A stretch of DNA of 64,000 bases from Sporomusaceae bacterium FL31 (GTDB lineage: Bacteria > Bacillota > Negativicutes > DSM-1736 > Dendrosporobacteraceae): assembly GCA_003990955.1 (NCBI GenBank), contig BIFV01000002.1, positions 124,001-188,000 of the forward strand, read 5' to 3'. This document shows, piece after piece, positions 37,257-46,332 of this stretch (position 1 is its first letter; each line of letters opens with the position of its first letter). The position numbers were made by a program, and so were the translations under genes. The notes beneath the pieces are model-generated. The model had not been told where the DNA came from and ran no database searches. It worked only from the letters and a program-made list of their open reading frames with translations.

Positions 37257-38963
37257 TCACTGTTCTAAACCTGCCATATGTAGATTTACACCTGTGGCAG
37301 TTAATAAATCTGGCTGGACAATCCCAGACTCTAATAATCGGCTTTGCCCTTCACCCATCAAAGCGTGATCAATTGCTTCATCAATAGTTTCGATGGCTAT
37401 TACTTCGATTCCGCAATTTCTATACATCTCTTGCCAATTTTCTTTAGGAATAAGCACTTTTAACGCACCAGCCTGCTTTGCTGCCGTTATTTTCGCACTT
37501 ACACCACCAACTGGTTTTACAAAACCGCGTATCGAAATTTCGCCAGTCATAGCCACTTTATTGTCTACTGCAATATTCTTGATTGCTGAGAATATTGCAA
37601 CAGCCATGGTAATTCCGGCAGATGGTCCATCAATAGGTCCTCCGCCGGGAAAATTCACATGAATATCATACTTCTGAAAATTAATCTTATATCGGTTTGA
37701 TAATACTGTCAATACATTCTCAACTGAGCCTTTAGCCATACTCTTCCGTCTTATCGTCCGGCCAGGTGAGCCAATTTCTTCTTCATCAACGACGCCAGTG
37801 ACTGTAAGTTTGCCATTGCCAAACAAATTAGGTACGGCTGATACCTCTATTTCCATAACTGTACCGATATTCGCTCCATATACAGCCAAGCCGTTAACAA
37901 ATCCTACTTGTGGGATAAGCGGAATTTTTTTATCAGGCCGCGGGCTATACTGACCAAAGTTTACAACCCACTCAACGTCATCGGCAATAATTGATTTTCC
38001 CCGTTCATTTAAAGCAATACCGGCAGATATTTGAATAATATTTACGGCATCGCGACCATTAGTCGCATAGTTTTTCACTACATCGATAGCTCCATCGGCA
38101 ATAGCGAAGTCAATCTTCTTAGCTGCATTGCGTGATATTTTACTAATTTCATCTGGCAGCAACTGGCGGAAAAAGATTTCGACACACCGGGACCGGATAG
38201 CAGGCGGTATGTCCTGCGGAGTTCTAGTCGTTGCCCCCACTAGTCTAAAATCAGCCGGAAGTCCATTTTGAAAAATATCATGGATATGGTTGGGAATATT
38301 CGTATCTTCACTATTATAATAGGAACTTTCTAAAAATACTTTCCGATCTTCCAGTACTTTAAGCAGCTTGTTCATTTGAATATTATGCAATTCTCCAATT
38401 TCGTCTATAAACAATATTCCGCCATGAGCTTTTGTCACAGCACCTGGTTTGGGTTGTGGAATTCCAGCCACCCCCATTGCGCCAGCTCCCTGATAAATCG
38501 GATCATGAACTGTGCCAATGAGTGGATCGGCAATTCCGCGTTCATCAAATCTCGCAGTTGTTGCATCCATTTCAATAAATTTAGCGGCTGTAGCAAATGG
38601 TGATAATGGATGCCGCTTCGCCTCTTCTAAAACCAGCCGTGCGGCAGCTGTCTTGCCAACTCCCGGTGGCCCATAAATCAGGACATGCTGCGGATTAGTG
38701 CCACAAAGAGCTGCTCTTAACGCTTTTAATCCTTCTTCTTGCCCAATAATCTCAGCAAAAGTTGATGGTCTTGTTTTTTCAGACAAGGGTTCAGTTAAAG
38801 ATACTTCCCGTAAGCGCTGTAGTTTATCCATTTCTTTCCGGGATTCACGATCAATGGCAACTTTATTTCCTTGCTGTGACTTCAACAAATTCAGAAAGTA
38901 AAGCCCAATAACAATCGCAAAAAAGAACTGGATAAAGGTTATAATATTTACGGCATAATCCAC
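37257..38963 (-). CDS. lonB: ATP-dependent protease LonB (sporulation type)
   Basis: A 568-residue LonB-type protease. It has an N-terminal membrane-anchoring helix (IITFIQFFFAIVIGLYFLNLL), a LonB AAA+ module (Walker [15 protein letters not shown], Walker B GILFIDEIGEL) and a C-terminal Lon protease domain with the catalytic serine in [16 protein letters not shown]. In Bacillus subtilis LonB is made in the forespore. Its presence suggests that this organism can sporulate, or has an ancestor that could. The start is GTG at 38963 with AGGAGG about 12 bases upstream, and a promoter-like pair lies at 39083-39110. It is convergent with the FtsH-like gene. Confidence 0.94.
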   Translation of the reverse strand: MDYAVNIITFIQFFFAIVIGLYFLNLLKSQQGNKVAIDRESRKEMDKLQRLREVSLTEPLSEKTRPSTFAEIIGQEEGLKALRAALCGTNPQHVLIYGPPGVGKTAAARLVLEEAKRHPLSPFATAAKFIEMDATTARFDERGIADPLIGTVHDPIYQGAGAMGVAGIPQPKPGAVTKAHGGILFIDEIGELHNIQMNKLLKVLEDRKVFLESSYYNSEDTNIPNHIHDIFQNGLPADFRLVGATTRTPQDIPPAIRSRCVEIFFRQLLPDEISKISRNAAKKIDFAIADGAIDVVKNYATNGRDAVNIIQISAGIALNERGKSIIADDVEWVVNFGQYSPRPDKKIPLIPQVGFVNGLAVYGANIGTVMEIEVSAVPNLFGNGKLTVTGVVDEEEIGSPGRTIRRKSMAKGSVENVLTVLSNRYKINFQKYDIHVNFPGGGPIDGPSAGITMAVAIFSAIKNIAVDNKVAMTGEISIRGFVKPVGGVSAKITAAKQAGALKVLIPKENWQEMYRNCGIEVIAIETIDEAIDHALMGEGQSRLLESGIVQPDLLTATGVNLHMAGLEQ

Positions 38964-39082
38964 TTCGACACAAAACCTCCTCTCATTAAACCTTTGATTA
39001 CCTTTCTAGTATGAACCGACAAAACATTTTTATCCTGGTAAAAAGCGAGCATGCAGCAAATTATTGTAAACAAAATCTTAGT

Positions 39083-39110
39083 ATTTTATGAATAAAAAAG
39101 TTGTTGTCAA
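39083..39110 (-). promoter_or_regulatory. Probable lonB promoter
   Basis: On the minus strand TTGACA (39110-39105) and TAAAAT (39088-39083) are 16 bases apart, about 120 bases before the lonB start and after the clpX terminators. Confidence 0.55.
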
Positions 39111-39140
39111 ATGGCATTAAATGATCAAATATATTAAAAA

Positions 39141-39163
39141 AAAGACTTGCTAACCAAGTCTTT
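39141..39163 (-). terminator. Second hairpin downstream of clpX
   Basis: Arms AAAGACTTG/CAAGTCTTT with a five-base loop are flanked by runs of A and T on both sides. It backs up the clpX terminator just before the lonB promoter. Confidence 0.75.
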
Positions 39164-39194
39164 TTTTATGCCGCCGGCTGCCCATGATAAAAAA

Positions 39195-39220
39195 AACAAA
39201 GGAGATAAATCTCCTTTGTT
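39195..39220 (-). terminator. Terminator directly after clpX
   Basis: Arms AACAAAGGAGA/TCTCCTTTGTT with a four-base loop begin two bases after the stop codon and are followed by a T-run on the minus strand. Confidence 0.88.
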
Positions 39221-39221
39221 T

Positions 39222-40484
39222 TTATGCCGATTCTTCTTTTTTCTTACTCTTGCGATCAATTGTGCAAAGCATGGGTTCTTCTTTACTCAGAACCACTTCT
39301 TTAGTCACGGTGCATTTCGTTACATCAGTTCTTGATGGAACTTCATACATGACATTGCACATAATGCCTTCAATGATGGCTCTGAGGCCACGAGCACCTG
39401 TATTTCTTTTTAAAGCTTCTTGTGCAATTGCACGCAAAGCCTCTTCTTTAAATTCTAATTGTACGTTATCCATATCTAGGAACTTCTGATATTGCTTGAT
39501 CAGAGCATTTTTAGGTTCCAACAGGATACGAACCAGAGCGTCCTCATCCAAGGCGTCGAGTGTAACAATTACAGGCAGACGACCAACAAATTCAGGAATA
39601 AGACCAAATTTTAGCAAGTCTTCTGGCAATATATTTTTAAGTACATCACCCAGTTTTTTCTTTTCCTTGCTTACTACTTCAGCCCCAAAGCCCATGGTTT
39701 TCTTGCCTGTACGGGCGCCAATAAGCTTCTCAATTCCATCAAAAGCACCACCACAAATGAATAAGATATTCGTGGTATCAATCTGAATGAATTCCTGATG
39801 CGGATGCTTGCGTCCTCCTTGCGGCGGTACGCTGGCGACAGTTCCCTCAAGAATTTTTAGCAACGCTTGCTGAACACCTTCACCGGAGACATCACGCGTA
39901 ATTGATGGGTTCTCAGACTTACGGGCAATTTTATCAATTTCGTCAATGTAAACGATACCTTTTTCGGCTTTTTCCACATCATAATCAGCTGACTGAATGA
40001 GCTTCAAAAGAATATTTTCAACATCTTCGCCAACATAGCCAGCTTCTGTCAAAGATGTAGCATCAGCAATAGCAAATGGAACATTTAATATCTTAGCCAG
40101 TGTTTGTGCAAGTAAAGTTTTACCACTACCAGTGGGTCCCAACATTACAATATTAGACTTCTGCAGCTCCACATCATCCATCTTAGTTCCAAGATTAATG
40201 CGTTTGTAATGGTTGTATACAGCAACTGATAATGTCTTTTTAGCTTGATCCTGACCAATTACATACTGATCAAGTATGTCTTTAATTTCCTTAGGTTTGG
40301 GAATTTCCTTGAGTTCCATATCGATGTCTTCACTGAGTTCTTCTTCTATGATCTCATTGCACAATTCGATACATTCATCACAAATATATACCCCGGGACC
40401 AGCTACTAATTTTTTTACTTGCTCCTGTAGCTTACCGCAAAATGAACATTTTAGTTGACCTTTGTCATCCCCAAACTTTAACAT
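39222..40484 (-). CDS. clpX: ATP-dependent Clp protease ATP-binding subunit ClpX
   Basis: A 420-residue AAA+ unfoldase that feeds substrates to ClpP. The N-terminal zinc-binding domain is complete ([30 protein letters not shown]), Walker A is [15 protein letters not shown] and Walker [12 protein letters not shown]. The IGF-type ClpP-docking loop appears as MGFGAEV (residues TMGFGAE). It follows clpP by 12 bases. Confidence 0.98.
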   Translation of the reverse strand: MLKFGDDKGQLKCSFCGKLQEQVKKLVAGPGVYICDECIELCNEIIEEELSEDIDMELKEIPKPKEIKDILDQYVIGQDQAKKTLSVAVYNHYKRINLGTKMDDVELQKSNIVMLGPTGSGKTLLAQTLAKILNVPFAIADATSLTEAGYVGEDVENILLKLIQSADYDVEKAEKGIVYIDEIDKIARKSENPSITRDVSGEGVQQALLKILEGTVASVPPQGGRKHPHQEFIQIDTTNILFICGGAFDGIEKLIGARTGKKTMGFGAEVVSKEKKKLGDVLKNILPEDLLKFGLIPEFVGRLPVIVTLDALDEDALVRILLEPKNALIKQYQKFLDMDNVQLEFKEEALRAIAQEALKRNTGARGLRAIIEGIMCNVMYEVPSRTDVTKCTVTKEVVLSKEEPMLCTIDRKSKKKEESA

Positions 40485-40496
40485 GCTATCACCTCT

Positions 40497-41102
40497 CTAT
40501 TTAGAGCTCTCAGTACGTTTTTCCCCTCGGACAATGACTGAATCAATAATGCCATACTCCTTCGCTTGTTCACTAGACATAAAGAAATCTCTTTCAGTGT
40601 CGTTTTGAATTCGCTCAAGCGGCTGCGCCGTATGCCGGACAAGAATCTCATTGCCGACTTCCCGTAAACGTAAAATTTCTCTAGCTTGTATCTCGATATC
40701 GGTTGCTTGCCCTTGCGCTCCGCCTAATGGCTGATGGATCATAATCCGAGCGTAAGGTAACGCATATCTTTTACCTGGGGCGCCTGCCGCCAACAATAAT
40801 GCACCCATGCTTGCTGCTAAACCTAAGCAAATGGTGGAGACATCTGGTTTAATGTACTGCATGGTGTCGTAAATGGCTAGACCAGCAGTTACCACACCGC
40901 CAGGACTATTGATATACAAATGGATATCCTTATCAGGATCTTCTGATTCCAAGAATAACAATTGAGCGATTACCAAATTCGCTACATGATCGTTAATTGG
41001 ACCACCGATAAAAACAATCCTGTCTTTTAATAAACGCGAATAAATGTCATACGCCCGCTCGCCGCGGTTAGATTGCTCTACTACCATTGGCACGTAATTC
41101 AT
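40497..41102 (-). CDS. clpP: ATP-dependent Clp protease proteolytic subunit ClpP
   Basis: A 201-residue serine protease. The catalytic serine lies in [14 protein letters not shown], the histidine in [18 protein letters not shown], and the aspartate in the following third of the protein. The ATG at 41102 gives [25 protein letters not shown], the usual start, and a GAGGTGG box is just before it. It lies in the tig-clpP-clpX operon. Confidence 0.98.
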   Translation of the reverse strand: MNYVPMVVEQSNRGERAYDIYSRLLKDRIVFIGGPINDHVANLVIAQLLFLESEDPDKDIHLYINSPGGVVTAGLAIYDTMQYIKPDVSTICLGLAASMGALLLAAGAPGKRYALPYARIMIHQPLGGAQGQATDIEIQAREILRLREVGNEILVRHTAQPLERIQNDTERDFFMSSEQAKEYGIIDSVIVRGEKRTESSK

Positions 41103-41155
41103 GGAAACCACCTCAGTTTATTATTAGTACTCGGTATCGCGATTCGTAATGCTTA

Positions 41156-42445
41156 TTATTCTTTTTCAATATTATCAATGATAAATTGAGCAGCTTTTTT
41201 GCGAATAATTGAAGCAGCCAAGTCACCGATACGGCCTTGCTCACGAATAATTTTGCTAACTTGCTCTGGTGAAGCACCATAAGATTGAGCCATTGCAATA
41301 ACTTCAGCTTCCATATCCTCAGGTTTTACTTCAAGAGCTTCTGCTTTAGCAACTGCTTCCAGCATTAGATCGGTTTTAACATTAAGTAATGCTGCATCCC
41401 GATAATTCTGACGCAATGTATTCATGTCCATATTAGCATATTGTAAATAATTTTCAAGCTTCATACCACGATTTTGCAAACTAATATCCAACTCTTCAAT
41501 CATGTGGTCAATGCGCTCTTCCACCATAACTTCAGGAATATCAACAGTAGCATTTTCCATAGCCTGTTTTACAACAGCAGTCCGGAAGTCGCGTTCTGTT
41601 TTTTCTTGCGCAGCCTGTTCTAATTTATTCTTGATATCGGCCTTTAATTCCTCTACTGAATCAAACTCACTTACGTCTTTTGCAAAATCATCATCTAATT
41701 CAGGCAATTCTTTGCGTTTAACATCATGAATTTTCACTTTGAAGACTGAAGCTTTTCCTGCTAATTCTTTTACATGGTAATCTTCAGGGAAACTTACGTT
41801 AACTTCTCTTTCTTCGCCAGCTTTAGCACCTAGAAGCTGCTCTTCAAAGCCTGGAATGAAGCTGCCTGAACCCAATTGCAACGGATAACCTTTTCCTTCA
41901 CCGCCGCTAAATGGAATACCATCAATAAAGCCTTCAAAGTCGATCACTGCAAAATCGCCGTTTTCTAAGCTTGCGCCTTCGACAACTACCATTTTAGCAT
42001 TATGGTCTAATAAACCATCGATTTGAGCTTTGATTTGATCTTCACTCACTTCAGCTGATTCTTTGGCTACTTTCAGACCTTTATATTGACCCAGTACAAT
42101 CTCCGGTTTTGCAACAATAGTAGCTTTGAAAACCAATGGTTGATTCTCATCTAAAGTCACTACCTCAATGTCAGGACGGCCAACTGGTTCAATTTTTTCA
42201 TCAGCCAATGCTTTATTATATGCAGTTGGTGCAAGAATATCGAACGCCTCATCAAGAAGTGCTTGTTTGCCTACACGCATTTCTAGAATATTACGAGGAG
42301 CTTTTCCTTTACGGAAGCCTGGAATATTCACTTTATTAGCCATTCTAGTATAAGCTTTTTCCAATGCCTTTGCGACTTCAACCTGTGGTACTTCCATCTC
42401 TAAGACGACTTTATGATTGTCTATTCTTTCCGCTGTTACTTTCAT
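41156..42445 (-). CDS. tig: Trigger factor
   Basis: A ribosome-associated chaperone and peptidyl-prolyl isomerase of 429 residues. It has the N-terminal ribosome-binding signature (PGFRKGKAPRNILEMRVG), a middle FKBP domain (NGDFAVIDFEGFIDGIPFSGGEGKGYPLQLGSGSF) and a helical C-terminal chaperone domain. First gene of the tig-clpP-clpX run. Confidence 0.97.
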   Translation of the reverse strand: MKVTAERIDNHKVVLEMEVPQVEVAKALEKAYTRMANKVNIPGFRKGKAPRNILEMRVGKQALLDEAFDILAPTAYNKALADEKIEPVGRPDIEVVTLDENQPLVFKATIVAKPEIVLGQYKGLKVAKESAEVSEDQIKAQIDGLLDHNAKMVVVEGASLENGDFAVIDFEGFIDGIPFSGGEGKGYPLQLGSGSFIPGFEEQLLGAKAGEEREVNVSFPEDYHVKELAGKASVFKVKIHDVKRKELPELDDDFAKDVSEFDSVEELKADIKNKLEQAAQEKTERDFRTAVVKQAMENATVDIPEVMVEERIDHMIEELDISLQNRGMKLENYLQYANMDMNTLRQNYRDAALLNVKTDLMLEAVAKAEALEVKPEDMEAEVIAMAQSYGASPEQVSKIIREQGRIGDLAASIIRKKAAQFIIDNIEKE

Positions 42446-42562
42446 TTATACTGTGTCCTCCCATTTTATATTATTATTACCAATTTAACAGGTTTTCTAT
42501 GGTTATCTAGTTAACTTTTTCCAAAGATCCAGCACCCAAAAACCTTATTTGCCATACCACAC

Positions 42563-42591
42563 ATCATACCATAATTATCTAGCAAACACAA
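42563..42591 (-). promoter_or_regulatory. Probable tig promoter
   Basis: TTGTGT (42591-42586) and TATGAT (42568-42563) are separated by 17 bases on the minus strand, about 120 bases before the tig start. Confidence 0.5.
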
Positions 42592-42600
42592 GTATATGCA

Positions 42601-42629
42601 AAAAAACCCAGCAGTTATACCTGCCGGGT
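42601..42629 (-). terminator. Terminator after tRNA-Gly(GCC)
   Basis: Arms ACCCAGCAG/CTGCCGGGT (one mismatch) are followed by seven Ts on the minus strand. It lies 12 bases after the tRNA CCA end and overlaps the region just upstream of the tig promoter. Confidence 0.8.
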
Positions 42630-42640
42630 AACCCGTCATA

Positions 42641-42715
42641 TGGAGCGGAAAACGAGATTCGAACTCGCGACCCTCGCCTTGGCAAGGCGATGCTCTACCG
42701 CTGAGCTATTTCCGC
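42641..42715 (-). tRNA. tRNA-Gly (anticodon GCC)
   Basis: The cloverleaf is complete: acceptor GCGGAAA pairs with TTTCCGC, the D arm is AGCTCAGCGGTAGAGC, the anticodon arm is TCGCC-TTGCCAA-GGCGA and the T arm contains GTTCGAATC. The CCA end is encoded. The anticodon GCC reads GGC and GGU. Confidence 0.97.
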
Positions 42716-42880
42716 ATAAGTTCATTTAAGACATTATTGATTATACATAAACTTTTAAAAGTTGTCAACCAACTGAATTCAAAATTGTCAGCTCCTAATT
42801 ACTTTTGGTCGTTTAGCACAATCAAGGAACAATCTTGCATATTATGTATAAGACTGACAGGATAAAGGGGTGAACAACAG

Positions 42881-44143
42881 TTGTATTATCGACTTCACCA
42901 GCACTGCGAGCTGGTAAAAGGAGCATCACGGGGTGCCATTTACGATTTCGCCAGTGGTAAAGTATATTCGATTAATCGTGGCGCAGTAGAACTGCTGCAA
43001 GCTTGTCATCATGAAAAGATTGATCAGCTTCTAGATGGCAACAGTCAAGCCGATCAAGTTTATCTGCAATTCTTAGATGGCTTAACCAGCAAAGGATTAG
43101 GCTCTTTTTATTCCGCTCCCCCTACTCGTTCGTCTCAACCAGCTGCAGAAAAAACTTCGGCTAAAATTGAATTTCTCTGGCTGGAACTTACTTCAGGCTG
43201 CAATAATAAATGTTTGCATTGTTACGCAACTAGCGGGCCAACCATCAAAGATACCGATAAAGTCCCGCATGAACGCTGGCTTAATTTAATATCTGAAGCA
43301 CGTCAGGCAGGAGCAACCGCTATTCAATTGATCGGCGGCGAACCACTGCTTTATAAGAATTGGCAGGATTTAGTCATAAAAGCAAGCAATGAAGGCTTTG
43401 ATTTTATCGAAATATTTACAAATGCGACGTTGATTAATGATTCCAATATTGATTTTTTCAAGCAATATAACGTAAATATTGCTACAACCATTTATGCTGA
43501 TAATGCCGAGGTGCATGATCGAGTGACCTTGAATCAAGGAAGTTTCGAGAAAACACTCAGCGCTGTCAAAAAAATAATTGCAGCAGAAATACCTTTAAGA
43601 ATTGCTTCCATCATTATGAAAGCCAATGAAGACCAACCGGAAAATATCATGAATTTATGCAAAAGTCTTGGTATTGAGGCAACGCCACCTGATGTAGTAC
43701 GTCCAACTGGTCGTGGTGATGATAAGGACCTACTCCCCACCGCTTACGTCAAGCAGCCTATTAAGCCGCCTTTCTATACTGACGAACAATCTTTTTACAC
43801 AGCCCAACAATGTCATTCCTGTTTAACCGGGAAAATTGCCGTTACCGCAAATGGCGATGTGATTCCCTGTATCTTCGCCCGCAATCAAGTCTGCGGAAAC
43901 ATATTATCTACAAAACTGTCAGCTATACTTAATGCAGCGCCGCTGCAAGCCATTTGGCATACAACCAAAGATACCATCGATAAATGTAAAGACTGTGAGT
44001 ATCGCTATGCTTGCAATGACTGCCGTCCTCTAGCACAGGGCAGCGACAGTCAAAAACGCTGGCTGGCTTGCTCTGCAGGCTGCTCATACAATCCTTATAC
44101 CGGTATATGGGAGCAAGAACCTTGCTCCACTGAGATTAAATAA
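42881..44143 (+). CDS. Radical SAM/SPASM peptide maturase (Cys-rich peptide maturase-like)
   Basis: A 420-residue radical SAM enzyme. The cluster-binding motif is CNNKCLHCYA (about residues 107-116), followed by the GGEP-type motif IGGEPLLY. A C-terminal SPASM-like region has many cysteines (CHSCLTG, PCIFARNQVC, CKDCEYRYACNDC, CSAGC) for auxiliary [4Fe-4S] clusters. The first 80 residues (GAIYDFASGKVYSINRGAVELLQAC) resemble a PqqD-type peptide-recognition element. The start is TTG with AAAGGGG about nine bases upstream. The next gene, 17 bases on, encodes a 20-cysteine repeat peptide. By analogy to known RiPP pairs (for example the CcpM family), it should install thioether or similar links in that peptide. 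The family assignment is inference. Confidence 0.9.
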   Translation: MYYRLHQHCELVKGASRGAIYDFASGKVYSINRGAVELLQACHHEKIDQLLDGNSQADQVYLQFLDGLTSKGLGSFYSAPPTRSSQPAAEKTSAKIEFLWLELTSGCNNKCLHCYATSGPTIKDTDKVPHERWLNLISEARQAGATAIQLIGGEPLLYKNWQDLVIKASNEGFDFIEIFTNATLINDSNIDFFKQYNVNIATTIYADNAEVHDRVTLNQGSFEKTLSAVKKIIAAEIPLRIASIIMKANEDQPENIMNLCKSLGIEATPPDVVRPTGRGDDKDLLPTAYVKQPIKPPFYTDEQSFYTAQQCHSCLTGKIAVTANGDVIPCIFARNQVCGNILSTKLSAILNAAPLQAIWHTTKDTIDKCKDCEYRYACNDCRPLAQGSDSQKRWLACSAGCSYNPYTGIWEQEPCSTEIK

Positions 44144-44160
44144 ATAGGAGGCTGAATAGA

Positions 44161-44607
44161 ATGGCCGATAAGGGCAAGTCCAGAACACCAAAATGGGAAG
44201 AGCCCGAAATGACCGAGTATGAAGACGATACCCAAAATAATCATTTTGAAGATGAGTATGAAGATGAGCGTGTAAATGGCAATATTGGCTGCATGCCTAC
44301 AGCTACTCCGTGCAATCCCAATACAGGCGGTGTTGGCTGTCTCCCTACAGCCACTCCCTGCAACCCCAATACAGGCGTTGGCTGTCTGCCTACATCTACA
44401 CCTTGCAATCCACGCTGCCGGCCTTCCTGCAATCCTTCTTGCAATCCGGCCTGTCGCCCGACTTGTAACCCGACTACTTGCAGTCCGGTATGCCGGCCTC
44501 GTTTTTGCCAGCCGCGTTATTGCTACCCAGCTTGCCGCCCTACCTGTAATCCAAGCACTTGCTATCCTAGACCAAACTGCAAACCGCAGTGTTTGCAGCG
44601 CATTTAG
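44161..44607 (+). CDS. Cysteine-rich repeat protein, putative RiPP precursor
   Basis: A 148-residue protein. Residues 1-43 have no cysteine and are strongly acidic, like a leader; the core begins at Cys44. It has three near-repeats of 12-16 residues (GCMPTATPCNPNTG, GCLPTATPCNPNTG, GCLPTSTPCNP), then Cys-Asn-Pro and Cys-Arg-Pro units to the end, with 20 cysteines in all. There is no signal peptide. It follows the radical SAM gene after 17 bases with an AGGAGG box and is closed by a strong terminator. The best interpretation is a substrate of that enzyme. A spore-coat or metal-binding protein is an alternative. Confidence 0.85.
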   Translation: MADKGKSRTPKWEEPEMTEYEDDTQNNHFEDEYEDERVNGNIGCMPTATPCNPNTGGVGCLPTATPCNPNTGVGCLPTSTPCNPRCRPSCNPSCNPACRPTCNPTTCSPVCRPRFCQPRYCYPACRPTCNPSTCYPRPNCKPQCLQRI

Positions 44608-44616
44608 CTTGCCCAT

Positions 44617-44656
44617 AAAAATAGAGAAGCAGCGTCAAGCGCTGCTTCTCTATTTT
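44617..44656 (+). terminator. Terminator after the cysteine-rich peptide gene
   Basis: Arms AATAGAGAAGCAGCG and complement with a short loop, ending in TATTTT on the plus strand, close the radical SAM/peptide transcript. It may also serve znuA from the other side. Confidence 0.87.
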
Positions 44657-44668
44657 AAGGTTTATCTG

Positions 44669-45628
44669 CTAATTTAAAGCTTTCTTCAGATTTTCAAGAT
44701 TCTCACGCATAATGATTAAATAATTCTTCCCTTGTTTTATTTCCTCTTCAGTCAAGCTTTCAATTGGATTTAATACAAGCAGATCAGCGCCTGTTTCTTT
44801 GGCAATCGTTTGTGATAGCTTGGGGCTGACTAATGTTTCAAAAAAGATGTACTTTACGTTATGCTCTCGGCAGAAATCAACGATCTGAGCCATCTTATCC
44901 GGAGTAGGCTCACTATCAGGGGACAAGCCCATAACCGCTAATTGATGCAAATCATAGCGTTTTGCAAGATAGCCAAAAGCAGCATGGCTGGTTACAATAT
45001 CTCGACGGGTAACCTTAGCTAAAACACTCTTATACTCTTGATCAAGTTTAGCTAATTCAAGATTATACTTTTCGGCATTTTTTAAATAATAATCACGATT
45101 TTTTGAATCAGCTGCAGCTAATGCTTCAGCAATCACTTGCACTTCCTGTTGTACGTTCTCAGGATCAAGCCAAGTATGTACATCAATTTCATCATGATGA
45201 TGCTTATCTTCGGTATGGCCTGCTTGATGTTCATGCTCATCTGCATCCTCTTGTTCGATGATGCGTTCAATTCCCTTACTGACCTCAACAGCTTGTGCTG
45301 TACCAAGTACCTCTTGAGTCAGCAATCTATCGACCGGCTCTAGTCCCGCACCATGATAAAAAAACACTTTAGCCTTTTTAATTTCGGCTAACTCTTTGGC
45401 CGTAGGTTCCCAATCATGTGGTTCTACTCCCGGCTTTAATAACATAGTCACTTCAACTTTATCACCGCCAACCTGCCGAACAAATTCATACACGGGATAA
45501 ATGGTTGTAACTACCTTCATTTTTTCACTATCAGAGTTGGTTTTAGCCGTTTGACTGCCACAACCCACTAAACTAAACACTAAGCAAACTAAAAGCAAAT
45601 AGGCAAACATTTTCTTTCGCAATTTCAC
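44669..45628 (-). CDS. znuA: Zinc (metal) ABC transporter substrate-binding lipoprotein
   Basis: A 319-residue cluster A-I solute-binding protein. A lipoprotein signal peptide ends in the lipobox LVGC (about residue 23). The metal ligands include HDWEPT, HTWLDPENV and SHAAFGYLA. A His/Asp/Glu-rich loop (about residues 130-155, EHEHQAGHTEDKHHHDE) is typical of zinc rather than manganese transporters. The start is GTG with AAGGAGG. It lies 37 bases after the Fur-family gene, so it is probably regulated by it. No permease or ATPase gene is adjacent, which is unusual. Confidence 0.9.
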   Translation of the reverse strand: MKLRKKMFAYLLLVCLVFSLVGCGSQTAKTNSDSEKMKVVTTIYPVYEFVRQVGGDKVEVTMLLKPGVEPHDWEPTAKELAEIKKAKVFFYHGAGLEPVDRLLTQEVLGTAQAVEVSKGIERIIEQEDADEHEHQAGHTEDKHHHDEIDVHTWLDPENVQQEVQVIAEALAAADSKNRDYYLKNAEKYNLELAKLDQEYKSVLAKVTRRDIVTSHAAFGYLAKRYDLHQLAVMGLSPDSEPTPDKMAQIVDFCREHNVKYIFFETLVSPKLSQTIAKETGADLLVLNPIESLTEEEIKQGKNYLIIMRENLENLKKALN

Positions 45629-45665
45629 AAATCCTCCTTATCAACTAAAAAACAATCTGAAATCC

Positions 45666-46088
45666 CTAACTGGCACTACGGCATTCTCGGCAATATCCAT
45701 AAAACTCAAGTGCATGTGATGTCACCTGAAATCCCTTCTCTTCAGCTTTACTTAAATCAAACGAGCTGATTGGGCAAAAGTCCAGACACTGAGTTGCACC
45801 ACAACTGATACAAATTAGATGGTGATGGTGATTGTCAGCAACAATTTCAAAAACATTACCATCACGGCCTTTAGTATTTATCTCATGAAGTACTCCAAGA
45901 TCAGTCAGCAAGCTTAGATTTCGATAAATCGTGTCAAAACTAACGTCTGGAGTGGTTTTCCGAACCTGATCTAAAATTCGTTGAGCAGTGGGAAATTTTC
46001 CACATTCAAAAAGTGCGGCAATAACAGCCCGGCGCTGTGGCGTAATTTTAAATCCCTTATTACGTAAAACATGAATAAGATTTTCCAT
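45666..46088 (-). CDS. Fur family metalloregulator (Zur/PerR/Fur type)
   Basis: A 140-residue regulator with a winged helix (ITPQRRAVIAALFECGKFPTAQRILDQVRKTTPDVSFDTIYRNLSLL), the regulatory-site HHHHLICISCG and two CxxC motifs (CISC and CREC) for structural zinc. Its position before znuA suggests zinc sensing (Zur), but sequence alone cannot separate Zur, Fur and PerR. The ATG at 46088 is preferred over a start three codons upstream because of AGGTG spacing. A nested palindrome at 46105-46140 is a likely autoregulatory operator. Confidence 0.9.
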   Translation of the reverse strand: MENLIHVLRNKGFKITPQRRAVIAALFECGKFPTAQRILDQVRKTTPDVSFDTIYRNLSLLTDLGVLHEINTKGRDGNVFEIVADNHHHHLICISCGATQCLDFCPISSFDLSKAEEKGFQVTSHALEFYGYCRECRSAS

Positions 46089-46104
46089 GATTAACACCTT
46101 TCTT

Positions 46105-46140
46105 AAATAGTAACATTATTATTTACAATAATAACTATTT
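46105..46140. promoter_or_regulatory. Nested palindrome, candidate Fur/Zur operator
   Basis: Inner arms TTATTATT and AATAATAA flank TAC (46116-46134); outer arms AAATAGT and ACTATTT lie at 46105-46111 and 46134-46140. The position 17-52 bases before the Fur-family start codon fits autoregulation of that gene and znuA. Confidence 0.6.
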
Positions 46141-46239
46141 TATCAAAAAATTGCAATACTTATTTTTAATGCCTGAGACACAGACATTCATTTCTTATCG
46201 AATTATAGCAAATTCTAAATTTAATTAACCTGGAATACT

Positions 46240-46267
46240 TTGGTTAAAGAAAGTAATGTGATATAAT
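46240..46267 (+). promoter_or_regulatory. Promoter of the CNNM/CorC-type gene
   Basis: TTGGTT (46240-46245) and a perfect TATAAT (46262-46267) are 16 bases apart. The -35 box overlaps a TTAACC/GGTTAA inverted repeat. Confidence 0.6.
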
Positions 46268-46332
46268 TTTAAAAAATAAACGAAAAACTAAGTTACAGTT
46301 TTTCACTAAAAACAAGGAGTGTGAAAACTTAT

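Noticed and set aside
37159..37368. Plus-strand frame beginning at the stop of the FtsH-like gene
   Set aside because: It reads straight through the strong terminator at 37181-37220 and into the 3' end of lonB, so it is not likely to be translated.
44095..44616. Long minus-strand frame antisense to the cysteine-rich peptide gene
   Set aside because: It is the mirror of a repetitive, Cys/Pro-rich coding region, giving an Arg/Ala-rich translation with no domain. It has no ribosome site and runs through the terminator and into the radical SAM gene.
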